From positions 682,001 to 746,000 of the forward strand of contig NZ_CP064908.1 of NCBI RefSeq assembly GCF_015841355.1: DNA of 64,000 nucleotides. The letters are read 5' to 3'. Positions 49,422-59,082 of the stretch are shown here, piece by piece; positions within the stretch are counted from its first letter, which is position 1; each line of letters opens with the position of its first letter. The position numbers and the translations under genes are program-made. The DNA is from Synechococcus sp. CBW1107. Its GTDB lineage: Bacteria; Cyanobacteriota; Cyanobacteriia; PCC-6307; Cyanobiaceae. The notes beneath the pieces were generated by a model. That model saw nothing but the letters and a program-made list of their open reading frames with translations. It did not search any database and had not been told where the DNA came from.

Positions 49422-52400
49422 TTGGTACACGGATCAAGCGATCAGCAACCTGAGTCGTTGCCGGCCGAGCCCCAGGTTGAGAGCAGACCCGTCAACCCAG
49501 CCTCGGCAGGCGTCGACTATGTGGTGGGTATCGGCGCCTCGGCTGGAGGGCTGGAGGCCCTCCAGGAGTTGAGCAGGAATCTCACGAGTCTGGGCCGTGT
49601 GTCCTATGTGGTGGCCCAACACCTTTCCCCTGATCACCCCAGCCTCATTGTCGATCTTCTGGCCCATTCCACCAAGCTGAGCGTGGTGACAGCCGTTGAT
49701 GGGGAACCGCTCCAAGCCGATGTGATCGCGATCGCACCTCCCAACCATGATGTGGTGGTTGAGGGGCATCAGCTGAGGCTCAGTGAACCAACTCCCCGGT
49801 TCGGCCCGAGTCCATGCATCGACCTGTTGTTTGAATCGATTGCCGAGCAGTGGGGTGATCACGGCCTGGCCATTGTGCTCTCGGGAACAGGAGCCGATGG
49901 GGCGCGGGGCGTGCGCGCGGTTCGAGCGGCCGCCGGCCTGACCATCGCTCAATCACCGCAGAGTGCCAAGTTCAGCGCCATGCCCAGTGCCGCCATCAGC
50001 CTGGGCTGCGCGGATCTGGTCCTGGAGGCGAGCGCCATCGGGCCGAAGATCGGCGAATGGATCGCCACCGGTGGCGGCAACTGGGTCAGTGGAGCCCTGC
50101 CGGCACCCGCACCTGCTTTGCTCAGCAGTGTGATTTCCCAGTTGAAGCATGCCACTGGAATCGACTTTTCCCAGTACAAGGAGTCGACCCTGATTCGGCA
50201 ACTCCAGCGTCGCATGCTGAGCCTGGAGATCACTACCCTCGACGACTATCTTTCGCTGTTGACCGGGAATGCTGCAGAGGCTCATGCCCTTGTGCAGAAC
50301 CTGTTGGTCACCGTGACCTCGTTTTTTCGCGACCGTGAGGCCTTCGCGGCCCTTGGCGAGCACTTGCAGGTGTATGTCAAGCAGCACAGCAGCACCGAAC
50401 CATTGCGGGTGTGGGTGCCTGGATGTGCAACGGGGGAGGAAGTGTTCTCGATTGCCATGCTGCTCAGCCAGGTTCTGGGGCATCCAGCCCATCTGGCCTC
50501 CCACATCAAGATCTTCGGCACCGACCTTGATGACGTCAGCCTGTCGGTGTGTCGGCGTGGTGTTTATCCGATCTCAGAAGCCAAGGCCATCCCCGATGAG
50601 CTGCGCGAACGCTTCGTGATCGAGACGACGACGGAAATCGAGATGACGGAGGAGCTTCGTAGCTGCGCTGTCTTCGCCCGTCATGATGTTGGTGCCGACC
50701 CACCCTTTCCCAAGCTGGATCTGGTTTCGTGCCGCAACACGCTCATCTATTTCACCGCTCCAATGCAGGAGCGTGTGTTGAATCTGTTCCGCTTTGGTCT
50801 GGTCCCCGGAGGCCTGCTCTTTCTGGGATGCTCCGAGTCGCTGGCCAACCGCACGCCCGGCTTCAAGGTCGTCGATCCCGAGCAGCGGATTTTCCTGCGA
50901 ACAGCGGAGGGGATGCTGAAACCACGTCAGGCCCTGGCCCTACCAGCGCCACGGGGTCCCATGGCCTACGCCCCTCTGGAGAGGGTGGCCGTCTTGCGGG
51001 AGTCGGTACCGGAGCAGCACGTGGCTCTGCTGGAGTCACTGATCCGCCTGATCAGCAAGCCCTGCCTGGTGCTGGATGAGAACCATGATCTCATTGAGGT
51101 GATCGGTGATGTCACACCATTTTGCCGCCTTCCTGAAGGTCGCATCAGCTCATCGGCCACTTCATTTCTCCTCCCGGAGCTTCAGTCGGAAGCTCGAGCG
51201 TTGTTCCTGTTGACACGGGCTGATGGCCAGGCGATCACCAGCCCGGCCTTACATCTTTCAGGCCACGACAAGCCCTTCCACATGGAAGTGAGGCCTTTAG
51301 ATGTCGGTGATCGGAGGCTGTGGGTTCTCACATTTCTTGAGGATGACGAGGGTTCCACTGATGCCGCCAGGGTCGATCAGGAGGGCCTTCGTGATCATGT
51401 TTTCGATCGGGAAATCAAACGGCTGGAGCAGGAGCTGCTGAGCAGTCAGAACACCTTACGTCGATCCCTCAGCGAACTGGAGCAAGCCAACGAAGAGCTG
51501 GAAGCCTCATCGGAAGAGCTCCAGGCTTCATCGGAAGAACTGCAATCCTCCAATGAAGAGCTGGAAGCCTCGAACGAAGAGCTGCAGGCCACCAATGAGG
51601 AACTGGGCACCCTCAACCAACAGCTGCGATCGCGCAGTGATGAACTCGAAAACTTGAACACGGATCTGGAAAACATCCAGAACTCCCTGAGTCAGGGCAT
51701 GGTCATCGTTGATCGCAATCTCTGCGTTCTCAGGTTCAGCCCCTTGGCCGTCAGGGTGTTCGGGCTCGTCCAGGCCGACCATGGCCAGCCACTGCTGGAT
51801 GTGCCGACAACTCTCCCCCTTCCCGGCCTCCAGGAGGCGCTGATGGCGGTGATCAGGGGAGAGCTGCGTCAGACCATCGAGGCGAGCAGCGAAGAGGTGT
51901 CGTATCTGGTCCAGATCCTGCCCTATCGGGAACGAGATGGCCGGCGTCTGGGTGCCATTGTCACGCTTACGGACATCTCTGAACTTGTGGCGCTGCGCAG
52001 AGCGGCCGAGGCCTCACTCAATGAGTTCTCAACGCTGACTGATGCCCTTGAGCAGGCCGTCCTGAAATGGGATCCAACCATGCAGCACCTGCTCTACGCC
52101 AGCCAGAGGATTCAAGCCATCACAGGATGGAGCCCGGCTGAACTGTGCGACCAGCCCAAGTTACTGCAGGCGGCCATTCATCCCGACGATCGAGTTCATG
52201 TGAGGCTGGCCCGCGACCTCAACCAACCCCGCTGGTCCGTGCGCTACCGCCTGACCAGCCGCGATGGACGAAGCCTCTGGGTGGCCGAGACGTGCACGGT
52301 GGTGCATGACTCCGATGATGGATTCATCGTTGGCACACTATTGGATGTCAGCGGGATCGAGGTCCTTGAGAACAAGGCCAGGAACACCTCTGTCGTCTTC

Positions 52401-52787
52401 GAGACCGTCTTTGAAGCCCAGAGCATTGGTGTGGCGGTGCTGGATGACCGCCTCCGCATCATCAGAGCCAACGCCACGTTCTGCCGCATCGCAGGCCACA
52501 ACCAGGACTCCATCCTTGGGGCACATGCCGATTGGCTCTCACGCCAGGACGATCCCCAGTCACTCAGTACCTTGGCCGCGGCCGCCCTGGCAGGTTCAGG
52601 CAGCACGGGGGTGCTCTCGGCACTGCGGCTGAAGCTGGCCGATGGATCCGGCCGTGATCTGGAGGCCGAGATCCGCACCACCAAGGATCCCGCTGTCGGG
52701 ACGTTGGTCACGGTGATTGTGCCCGTGAGCCCAGGGGAGCACGAGCAGGCGATCAGCTCAGCTGGCCGCGGAACCTCGACACGCTGA
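49422..52787 (+). CDS. CheB-CheR-coiled coil-PAS chimeric protein
   Basis: 1121 residues from a TTG with AGAGG about 6 bases upstream. Residues 33-215 are a CheB methylesterase with Ser40 (GIGASAGG), His67 (AQHLSPDHPS) and Asp159 (LSGTGADGARG). Residues about 230-490 are CheR: TSFFRDREAF, WVPGCATGEEVFS for SAM binding, IFGTDLDDVSL and CRNTLIYF. A heptad coiled coil of EELEASS-type repeats (about 690-730) leads to PAS-like modules to the end. No HisKA or ATPase domain follows, though most relatives carry one. No CheA, CheW or chemoreceptor gene is in the window. The 3' end overlaps the permease gene by 35 bases. Confidence 0.9.
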   Translation: MVHGSSDQQPESLPAEPQVESRPVNPASAGVDYVVGIGASAGGLEALQELSRNLTSLGRVSYVVAQHLSPDHPSLIVDLLAHSTKLSVVTAVDGEPLQADVIAIAPPNHDVVVEGHQLRLSEPTPRFGPSPCIDLLFESIAEQWGDHGLAIVLSGTGADGARGVRAVRAAAGLTIAQSPQSAKFSAMPSAAISLGCADLVLEASAIGPKIGEWIATGGGNWVSGALPAPAPALLSSVISQLKHATGIDFSQYKESTLIRQLQRRMLSLEITTLDDYLSLLTGNAAEAHALVQNLLVTVTSFFRDREAFAALGEHLQVYVKQHSSTEPLRVWVPGCATGEEVFSIAMLLSQVLGHPAHLASHIKIFGTDLDDVSLSVCRRGVYPISEAKAIPDELRERFVIETTTEIEMTEELRSCAVFARHDVGADPPFPKLDLVSCRNTLIYFTAPMQERVLNLFRFGLVPGGLLFLGCSESLANRTPGFKVVDPEQRIFLRTAEGMLKPRQALALPAPRGPMAYAPLERVAVLRESVPEQHVALLESLIRLISKPCLVLDENHDLIEVIGDVTPFCRLPEGRISSSATSFLLPELQSEARALFLLTRADGQAITSPALHLSGHDKPFHMEVRPLDVGDRRLWVLTFLEDDEGSTDAARVDQEGLRDHVFDREIKRLEQELLSSQNTLRRSLSELEQANEELEASSEELQASSEELQSSNEELEASNEELQATNEELGTLNQQLRSRSDELENLNTDLENIQNSLSQGMVIVDRNLCVLRFSPLAVRVFGLVQADHGQPLLDVPTTLPLPGLQEALMAVIRGELRQTIEASSEEVSYLVQILPYRERDGRRLGAIVTLTDISELVALRRAAEASLNEFSTLTDALEQAVLKWDPTMQHLLYASQRIQAITGWSPAELCDQPKLLQAAIHPDDRVHVRLARDLNQPRWSVRYRLTSRDGRSLWVAETCTVVHDSDDGFIVGTLLDVSGIEVLENKARNTSVVFETVFEAQSIGVAVLDDRLRIIRANATFCRIAGHNQDSILGAHADWLSRQDDPQSLSTLAAAALAGSGSTGVLSALRLKLADGSGRDLEAEIRTTKDPAVGTLVTVIVPVSPGEHEQAISSAGRGTSTR
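51492..51617 (+). repeat. 21-base coding repeats for coiled-coil heptads
   Basis: Six units beginning GAAGAGCTGGAAGCC or close variants start every 21 bases at 51492, 51513, 51534, 51555, 51576 and 51597, encoding EELEASS-like heptads. They form the coiled coil between the CheR and PAS parts; such repeats can change copy number. Confidence 0.9.
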
Positions 52788-53889
52788 TGGCCATCAGCAG
52801 CGGTGCCATCACCAGCAGGGCGAGGGCATGGGGCCAGAGCGCCTCGAGGCCGACTCCCTTGAGCAGCAGCCCCCGCAGGATGGCGATGTAGTGGCGCAGG
52901 GGGTTGAGCAGGGAGAGCACCTGAAAGAAGGCCGGCATGCTCTCGATCGGCGCGATCGCCCCGGAGGTCTGCACCATCGGCAGGGTGATGAAGAAGGCCG
53001 TGAGCATCACCTGCTGCTGGGAGCGGCAGACCGTGGCCAGCATGATCCCCACCCCGATCCCGACGAACAGATAGAGGCCCGACAGGGTCAGCAGCAGCAG
53101 CGGATTCCCCCGGATCGGCACGCCGAACACCAGCCGGCCGAGCAGCAGGGCCAGCAGCACATCCCCCATCAGCAGCACGACCAGGGGCAGGATCTTCGCG
53201 AGCAGGATCTCCCAGGCGGCAGCCGGGGTCATCAGGAGCTGCTCGAGCGTGCCGGTGTCCTTCTCGCGCACCAGCGTCACCGCCGACAGCAGGGTGGCGA
53301 TCAGGGTGAGCACCAGGCCGATCACCCCGGGCACGAAGAACCAGCTGCTGGTGAGGCCAGGGTTGTAGAGAAATCTCACCTGGGTGCGCACGGGCGGCGT
53401 GGGCGGCGAAGCCCCCGCGTCCGGACGGAACCGGCGCAGGATCTGCTGGATGTAGCCACTGGCAATCCCGGCGCTGTTGGCGTCGACCCCGTCGATGAAC
53501 ACCTGCACCTGGGCGGTGTCCCCGGCGGCCAGCCGCTTGTTGAAGTTGGGCGGGATCACCAGGCCGGCCGTGAGCTCACCGCGCTCCACCTGACGCGCCA
53601 GCTCCCGCTCGCTGCGGGGATAGGAGGAGGCCAGAAAGATCCGGTTGGCGGTGAGGGCCGACACCAGCTCCCGGCTGGCCGAAACCTGGGCGTAATCAAC
53701 CACTCCCAGCCTGAGATCGTGCACCTCCGGGTTGAGGGCGAAGCCGTAGATCAGCAGCTGCAGGGTGGGAGGAATGATCAGCAGCTTGATCAGCTGCCGG
53801 TCGCGCAGGATCTGCTGGACCTCCTTGCGCACCAGGGCCCAGAGGCGGCTGACCGAGATCAGCCGCCACCAGTGACGCAGGATCCTCAT
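52753..53889 (-). CDS. ABC exporter permease (ABC-2 type), second of pair
   Basis: 378 residues from ATG 53889, overlapping the preceding permease stop (ATGA). One N-terminal helix (LIKLLIIPPTLQLLIYGFAL), a large periplasmic domain (DYAQVSASRELVSALTANRI, VQVFIDGVDANSAGIASGY) and five C-terminal helices make the YhhJ/YbhR topology. LVREKDTGTLEQLLMTP is the coupling region typical of ABC-2 permeases. With the ATPase and HlyD proteins encoded upstream it should form a drug or lipid efflux pump. Confidence 0.92.
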   Translation of the reverse strand: MRILRHWWRLISVSRLWALVRKEVQQILRDRQLIKLLIIPPTLQLLIYGFALNPEVHDLRLGVVDYAQVSASRELVSALTANRIFLASSYPRSERELARQVERGELTAGLVIPPNFNKRLAAGDTAQVQVFIDGVDANSAGIASGYIQQILRRFRPDAGASPPTPPVRTQVRFLYNPGLTSSWFFVPGVIGLVLTLIATLLSAVTLVREKDTGTLEQLLMTPAAAWEILLAKILPLVVLLMGDVLLALLLGRLVFGVPIRGNPLLLLTLSGLYLFVGIGVGIMLATVCRSQQQVMLTAFFITLPMVQTSGAIAPIESMPAFFQVLSLLNPLRHYIAILRGLLLKGVGLEALWPHALALLVMAPLLMAISVSRFRGQLS

Positions 53890-55013
53890 GCCCCGCCCTC
53901 GCCGCCATCGGCCAGCTGCAGGGAGCCCAGCGAGCGCCAGGTGGCCCCAAACAGCAGCGCACCGAGGGCCAGGATCATCACCACATCCAGCCAGACACCG
54001 GCCCAGCCCGTTCCCCTCACGAAGGCATCGCGGCTGATCACGATGAAGTACCGCGCCGGGATCAGGGCCGACACCAGCGAGAGCGGCGGGGGAATGTTGC
54101 TCAGGGGATAGATGAAACCCGAGAGCAGCAGGGCCGAGAGAAAGCCCACCAGGGACACCCCCTGCACCGCCGCATTCTGATTGGCGCTGCGCACCCCCAG
54201 CAGCAGCCCGAACAGCACCGCCGCCGCCAGATACAGCGTGGTGCCCACCAGCAGAGGCGTCGGGTCGCCGGCGAAGCCGAGCCGGAAGATCAGCCCGCCC
54301 ATCCCCATCACCACAACGGCCACGCTCTCCCCCACCAGCAGATAGGCCAGGGCCTTGCCCAGCAGCAGCTCCGGAGCGCGGATGCCCGAGGCATAGACCT
54401 GCAGGATCGTGCCCTTGTCCTTCTCCTTGACCATGGCGATGGCGGCCAGCAGGGAGGGAAAGATCCACAGCACCACGGCATAGACCCCGGGCACGATGTA
54501 CAGCGACTCCTTGCGGCCGGGATTGAACCAGAGCCGCGTCAGCGCCTGCACAGGCGGCGGGTCGTTGAGCAGCTCCTGTCCGGCGAGGAAGAAGGCCGTG
54601 GTGCCCTGGATGCTGTTGCGGATCACCCGGGCATTGTTGGCATCGGTGCCATCCACCAGCACCTGAACCTCCACCGGCTGGCCGGCCTTGAGGCGGCGGC
54701 TGAATTCCGGAGGAATGATCACCGCCGCCTTGGCCAGGCCCCGATCGATCGCCCCGGCCACCGGGTCGCCGCTGCCCCGCCAGGGAGCAGGGCGGAACTG
54801 GTCGGTGGCGAACAGGCGGTCGGTGTAGGCGGCACTGAGGGGACTGCGGTCGAAGTCCTGCACCACGATCGGGATCACCTTGGTTTCGAGGCGGATGGCG
54901 AAACCGAAGATGAGCAGGGTCAGCAGCGGCAGCAGAAAGGCCAGGCCAAGCGTGAGCCGGTCGCGACGGAACTGCAGCAGCTCCTTGCGGCACTGGGCCA
55001 GGATTCGCCTCAT
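53886..55013 (-). CDS. ABC exporter permease (ABC-2 type), first of pair
   Basis: 375 residues. Same layout as its partner: N-terminal helix (LGLAFLLPLLTLLIFGFAI), periplasmic domain (QVLVDGTDANNARVIRNSIQ) and five C-terminal helices with AMVKEKDKGTILQVYASG at the cytoplasmic coupling loop. The two permeases are clearly paralogous. The gene overlaps the ATPase stop by 4 bases and its own stop overlaps the second permease start. Confidence 0.92.
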   Translation of the reverse strand: MRRILAQCRKELLQFRRDRLTLGLAFLLPLLTLLIFGFAIRLETKVIPIVVQDFDRSPLSAAYTDRLFATDQFRPAPWRGSGDPVAGAIDRGLAKAAVIIPPEFSRRLKAGQPVEVQVLVDGTDANNARVIRNSIQGTTAFFLAGQELLNDPPPVQALTRLWFNPGRKESLYIVPGVYAVVLWIFPSLLAAIAMVKEKDKGTILQVYASGIRAPELLLGKALAYLLVGESVAVVVMGMGGLIFRLGFAGDPTPLLVGTTLYLAAAVLFGLLLGVRSANQNAAVQGVSLVGFLSALLLSGFIYPLSNIPPPLSLVSALIPARYFIVISRDAFVRGTGWAGVWLDVVMILALGALLFGATWRSLGSLQLADGGEGGA

Positions 55014-56953
55014 CCGCCCCTCCCGTCCCGCGCCCGGGCCCGCTGCACGGTACCGATGAAGGCATCTTCGAGGGACTGAGGCAGCCGGCGCAGCCCCTCC
55101 AGGCTGAGCTGGGCCTGGGCCAGCAGCCGCCGCAGGCCCTCGACTTCCCGCTCGGGGTCATCCAGCACCAGATGGAGCCGGTCACCGAACCGGCTCACCC
55201 GCCAGGACGGCCAGTGGCGACGCAGCAGCAGGGTGGCGCTCTGCAGCTGATCAGGCGGCAGCAGCAGCTCGAGCACCTGGCCCGGCTGGGCGGCCTTGAT
55301 CGCTCCGGGACTGCCTTCGATCACGTTCTCGCCGGCCACCATGAAGCAGAGCCGGTTGCACTGCTCGGCCTCCTCCAGGTAGTGGGTGGTCACCAGAATC
55401 GCAGTGCCCCGGCGGGCGAAGTCGTTGATCAGGCTCCAGAACTGTCGCCGCGCCAGGGGATCCACCCCTGAGGTGGGTTCATCGAGAAAGAGCACCTCGG
55501 GATCGTGGAGCACCGCCGCTCCGAAGGCCACCCGCTGCTTCCAGCCTCCGGGCAGCGTCGCGGTGAGCAGGTGCTCCTGACCCTGCAGGCCGCAGCTGGC
55601 GATCACCCAGTCGATGCGTGGCTGGCGCAGGGGACCGGCGATGCCGTAGACCCCGGCGTAGAACTCCAGGTTCTCGCGAATGGAGAGGTCGTCGTAGAGG
55701 GTGAATTTCTGACTCATGTAACCGATCCGCTTCAGCAGATCCGGCCCGCGCAGCTGCTCCGACTCCCCCGCCAGCACGATCCGGCCTAAGCTGGGGGCCA
55801 GCAGGCCGCAGAGCATCTTGATCGTGGTGGTCTTGCCGGCGCCGTTGGCCCCGAGCAGCCCGAAGATCTCGCCGTAGCGGATCTCCAGCGTCAGCTGGCT
55901 CACGGCCTCGAAGGCCCCGAAGCGGCGGCAGAGGTTGCGGGCGTCAATGGCGAGTTCGGAGCGCTGGCGGCGCACGGCCCGGGCCCGGGGGAAGGGCAGC
56001 AGCGGCAGCTCCCCGGCCTGGCGGCGCTGGCGGATCACCACCACGTTCTCGAGGGTGGGGCTGGTGTGCCGCAGCTCCAGCAGCGGCAGACCCTGACGCC
56101 GGAACAGATCCCGCACCTGGGCTTCCCCCGCGGCCGCATCGTTGACGATCACATCGAGCCGGTCACCGAAGGTCTGCACATCGACGATCGCGCCACCGCG
56201 CAGCAGCGGTTCAGCCGCCGCCGGGGCGGCGCCCTGCAGCTCCAGCCGGCTCAGACCCAGCTCCCGCTTGAGATCGGCCGGACTGCCCAGGCCCTCAAGG
56301 CGCCCCTGCTGCATCAGGGCGATGCGGTGGCAGCGCTCGGCCTCCACCAGATCGGGGGTGGCGACCACGATCGTGACCCCCTCCTCCGCCAGGGTGGTGA
56401 GCACATCCCAGAAGTCGCGGCGTGACACCGGATCCACGCCGGTGGTGGGTTCATCGAGCAGCAGCAACCGGGGTCTGTCGATCAGGGCGCAGCAGAGGGC
56501 CAGCTTCTGCTTCATGCCACCGGAGAGCTGACTGGCCAGACGATCAGCGAAGGGCTCCAGGCCCAGGCGCCGGAGCAGGGAACGGCGCCGCTCCCGCCAG
56601 AGCTCGGGAGGCACCAGCCGCAGTCCGGCCACGTAGCGCAGGTTCTCCTCGACGCTGAGGTCGGGGTACTGGGAAAACTGCTGCGTGAGGTAGCCGACCC
56701 GCTCCCGGGCCTCACGGGGAGGCTGGCCCAGCACCCGCACCTGGCCGCCACTGGGTTCGCTCACCCCGGCGAGGATGTGGAAGGTGGTGGTCTTGCCGGC
56801 GCCGTCGGGACCGATCAGACCGAAGATTTCCCCCTCCCGGACACTGAACTCCAGACCGGCCACGGCCGGACGGCTGCCATAGCGCTTGTGCAGCCCCTCC
56901 ACGCTCACCACCACAGCGGCGGGGGCGGGATCAGGGGGTGAGGATCTCGGCAT
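55010..56953 (-). CDS. Double ABC ATPase of the efflux operon (YbhF-like)
   Basis: 647 residues from ATG 56953. Two complete ATPase domains lie in one chain: the first with IGPDGAGKTTTFH, LSGGMKQKLALC and LLLLDEPTTGVDPVSR; the second with LGANGAGKTTTIKM, LPGGWKQRVAFG and LFLDEPTSGVDPLARR. The second signature reads LPGGW rather than LSGGQ, and the first nucleotide loop has Asp (GPDGAGKTT), both tolerated in this family. It drives the two permeases encoded downstream. Its start overlaps the HlyD gene end by 23 bases. Confidence 0.93.
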   Translation of the reverse strand: MPRSSPPDPAPAAVVVSVEGLHKRYGSRPAVAGLEFSVREGEIFGLIGPDGAGKTTTFHILAGVSEPSGGQVRVLGQPPREARERVGYLTQQFSQYPDLSVEENLRYVAGLRLVPPELWRERRRSLLRRLGLEPFADRLASQLSGGMKQKLALCCALIDRPRLLLLDEPTTGVDPVSRRDFWDVLTTLAEEGVTIVVATPDLVEAERCHRIALMQQGRLEGLGSPADLKRELGLSRLELQGAAPAAAEPLLRGGAIVDVQTFGDRLDVIVNDAAAGEAQVRDLFRRQGLPLLELRHTSPTLENVVVIRQRRQAGELPLLPFPRARAVRRQRSELAIDARNLCRRFGAFEAVSQLTLEIRYGEIFGLLGANGAGKTTTIKMLCGLLAPSLGRIVLAGESEQLRGPDLLKRIGYMSQKFTLYDDLSIRENLEFYAGVYGIAGPLRQPRIDWVIASCGLQGQEHLLTATLPGGWKQRVAFGAAVLHDPEVLFLDEPTSGVDPLARRQFWSLINDFARRGTAILVTTHYLEEAEQCNRLCFMVAGENVIEGSPGAIKAAQPGQVLELLLPPDQLQSATLLLRRHWPSWRVSRFGDRLHLVLDDPEREVEGLRRLLAQAQLSLEGLRRLPQSLEDAFIGTVQRARARDGRGG

Positions 56954-58103
56954 CGGCGGGCATGCCCGGTTTGGCGTCACCGGCCGGATTCTCGATGGCC
57001 AGCTTGAGGCCGAACACCTGGCGCACCCGGTCGCGCTGAAAATAGATGGTCTCGGGGGTGAAGGAGGCCTGGGCATCCACCTCCGCCACCCGCGCCGCCA
57101 GCGGCCGGCTGGGGTCGGAATCGAGGAAGATCCTGGCCCGCTGGCCCAGACGCACCCGGCCGATGTCCCCCTGAGGAATGAAACCACGCAGGTACACCGT
57201 GGCCGGATCGAGCAGGGTGAGCAGGGTTCGGCCACTGGCCACCACCGCGCCAGGCTCCACGCTGCGGGAGATCACCACCCCGGCCAGGGGCGAGCGGATG
57301 GTCAGGTAGGCGGCTTCCGCCTTCACCTGCTGCTCAGCCGCCTGGGCGCTGCGCACATCGCTCTCGGCACCCCGCACCCCGGCCAGGGCACGCTGGCGCT
57401 GCTCGCCCAGAGCCTCAAGCTGGGCCGAGCGGATGGAGGGATTCAGTCCCGTCGAGGCCGCCAGCGCCACAGCACCGCGGGCCGCCTCCACCTGGCGCCG
57501 CTGGGCGTTGACCACAGCCTCGGCGGTCTCCAGGGCCGTGCGGTCCTGATCGAGGGACTGGGGCGAGGCCGCACCCTCCCGCACCAGCGATTCGGTGCGG
57601 CCCAGGGTGACCTTCGCCAGCCGCTGCTGGGCCTCGGCCTGGGCCAGCTGGGCTTCGGCGCTGGCCAGATTGGCTCTGGCCTGCTCCACTCGCCCCAGGT
57701 TGTCCTGCTCGGCCTGGGCCACCGTCAGACGGGATTCGCGGATCTGGCTGTCGAGGACATCGACCTGAGAGCGGGCCTGGTTGAGCTGCTGACGGGCAGC
57801 GGCCAGCCGGGCCTGGGCGCCGCGCAGGCGGGCACGCACCTCATCGTCGTCGAGGCGGACCAGCAGCTGCCCGGGCTTGACCCGCTCGCCTTCCCGGACC
57901 GTGACCTCAGCCACACGGCCGCCGATCCTGGCGCCGAGATCGGTTTCGTAGCCCTCGATCCGACCGCTCAACCTCAGGGGGCCGGGGCTGGACCGCCCCA
58001 GCCACAGCCAGCCCGCCAGACCGGCGGCCGCCACGGCCACACCGGCTGCGGTCAACAGCTGCTGACGCCGGGACCAGGGCAGGGGCCGCAGCTTCAGGCG
58101 CAC
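56931..58103 (-). CDS. HlyD-family membrane fusion protein (YbhG-like)
   Basis: 390 residues, GTG start. One N-terminal helix (LLTAAGVAVAAAGLAGWLWL), a split lipoyl domain (GGRVAEVTVREGERVKPGQL, later IRSPLAGVVISRSVEPG), a long coiled coil between them (ARLAAARQQLNQARSQVD and following) and beta-barrel regions. It would link the inner-membrane ABC pump to an outer-membrane channel. No TolC-type gene is in the window. It overlaps the pentapeptide gene by 10 bases. Confidence 0.93.
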   Translation of the reverse strand: MRLKLRPLPWSRRQQLLTAAGVAVAAAGLAGWLWLGRSSPGPLRLSGRIEGYETDLGARIGGRVAEVTVREGERVKPGQLLVRLDDDEVRARLRGAQARLAAARQQLNQARSQVDVLDSQIRESRLTVAQAEQDNLGRVEQARANLASAEAQLAQAEAQQRLAKVTLGRTESLVREGAASPQSLDQDRTALETAEAVVNAQRRQVEAARGAVALAASTGLNPSIRSAQLEALGEQRQRALAGVRGAESDVRSAQAAEQQVKAEAAYLTIRSPLAGVVISRSVEPGAVVASGRTLLTLLDPATVYLRGFIPQGDIGRVRLGQRARIFLDSDPSRPLAARVAEVDAQASFTPETIYFQRDRVRQVFGLKLAIENPAGDAKPGMPADAEILTP

Positions 58104-58777
58104 CCCGAGTGGTCCGCGGGCAGACGGGCTCCCTCCAGGCAGGCGCCGCCCAGATCGGTGCCACCCAGCTGACAGTCGCGCAGGTCACAGCCGCTGAGAT
58201 CGGCACCGGTCAGGTCGGCGTCGCGCAGGTTGGCGCCATAGAGGCAGGCCCCGCGCAGGCTGGCGCCGCGCAGCTGGGCGCCCTGAAACTGGGCGTAGCT
58301 GAGATCGGCCCCCTCGAAGTCGGCGCCGCCCAGATCGGTGTGCTGATCAAGCCCGGAGCGGAAATCGGCCTCCACCAGCCGGGCCCCGCGCCAGCGACTG
58401 TTGGCGGCCACCACACCGCGCAGGCAGCAGCGGTGCATCAGGGCACAGCTGAAATCGGCCCGTTGCAGGCGGGATCCCGAGAGGTCGGACTCCTGCCAGC
58501 TGGAGCCCGCGGCCCGGAGACCGGAGAGATCGGCACCCCAGATCAGGGCCTGCTGCAAGCTGGCGCCTTCGACACAGGCCTCGCGCAGAGACGCATGGCC
58601 GAAGCGCGCCTCGCGGAAGCAGCCCAGGCTCAGGTCGCAGCCGGAGAGATCGAGATGGAGGCCGTCGGCATCGGGCAGACGCAGGCCGATGAAACTGCGC
58701 CGGCCGCTGGCGAGGGCCTGGCGCAGCTCCCCGATCGAAGCGGGCAGAGGCGGCGGCAGCGGGGCTGTTGCGGCCAT
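58094..58777 (-). CDS. Pentapeptide-repeat protein
   Basis: 227 residues. After about 30 residues the chain is built of A(D/N)LxG-type repeats, for example ADLSGLRAAG, ADFEGADLSYAQFQGAQLRG, ANLRDADLTGADLSGCDLRD, which fold into a right-handed quadrilateral helix. Family members include DNA-mimic gyrase protectors (for example McbG, Qnr, AlbG), but many have no known role. It sits between the ArsR regulator (4-base overlap) and the HlyD gene (10-base overlap), inside the efflux operon. Confidence 0.93.
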   Translation of the reverse strand: MAATAPLPPPLPASIGELRQALASGRRSFIGLRLPDADGLHLDLSGCDLSLGCFREARFGHASLREACVEGASLQQALIWGADLSGLRAAGSSWQESDLSGSRLQRADFSCALMHRCCLRGVVAANSRWRGARLVEADFRSGLDQHTDLGGADFEGADLSYAQFQGAQLRGASLRGACLYGANLRDADLTGADLSGCDLRDCQLGGTDLGGACLEGARLPADHSGCA

Positions 58778-59082
58778 CAGAAGATCGCCGCCAGATCGTC
58801 GAGCTGCTGGCGGCGGGCGGCCATCAGCAGTTTCTCGGCCTGGGCCATCAGCCGGAACACCCCCTTGTCGATCACTTCATAGAACACGAGGCTGCCCTCA
58901 GGGCGGCGGCGCACCACGCCGGCGATCATCAGCAGCTTGAGATGCTTCGAGACCAGAGCCTGGCTCAGACCGGTCTTCTCCACCACGGCAGTGACATTGA
59001 GAGCTCCGGAGCGCAGGGCCTCGAGCACCGTGAGGCGGTTGGGCTCGGAGAACACCTTGAAGTAGTCGGCGAGGGCTTCCAT
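58777..59082 (-). CDS. ArsR-family transcriptional regulator
   Basis: 101 residues from ATG 59082. The winged helix-turn-helix is typical: FKVFSEPNRLTVLEALRSG, VEKTGLSQALVSKHLKLL, GVVRRRPEGSLVFYEV. It contains no Cys and a single His, so the metal-binding sites of ArsR/SmtB and the Cys pair of BigR-like sulfide or redox sensors are absent; its signal is unknown. It is first in the efflux operon and 104 bases from the divergent AcsF gene, so it could control both sides. Confidence 0.92.
   Translation of the reverse strand: MEALADYFKVFSEPNRLTVLEALRSGALNVTAVVEKTGLSQALVSKHLKLLMIAGVVRRRPEGSLVFYEVIDKGVFRLMAQAEKLLMAARRQQLDDLAAIF

Noticed and set aside
49286-49453. 55-codon frame before the CheB-CheR gene
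   Set aside because: No ribosome binding site, basic low-complexity sequence, overlaps the downstream gene by 32 bases.
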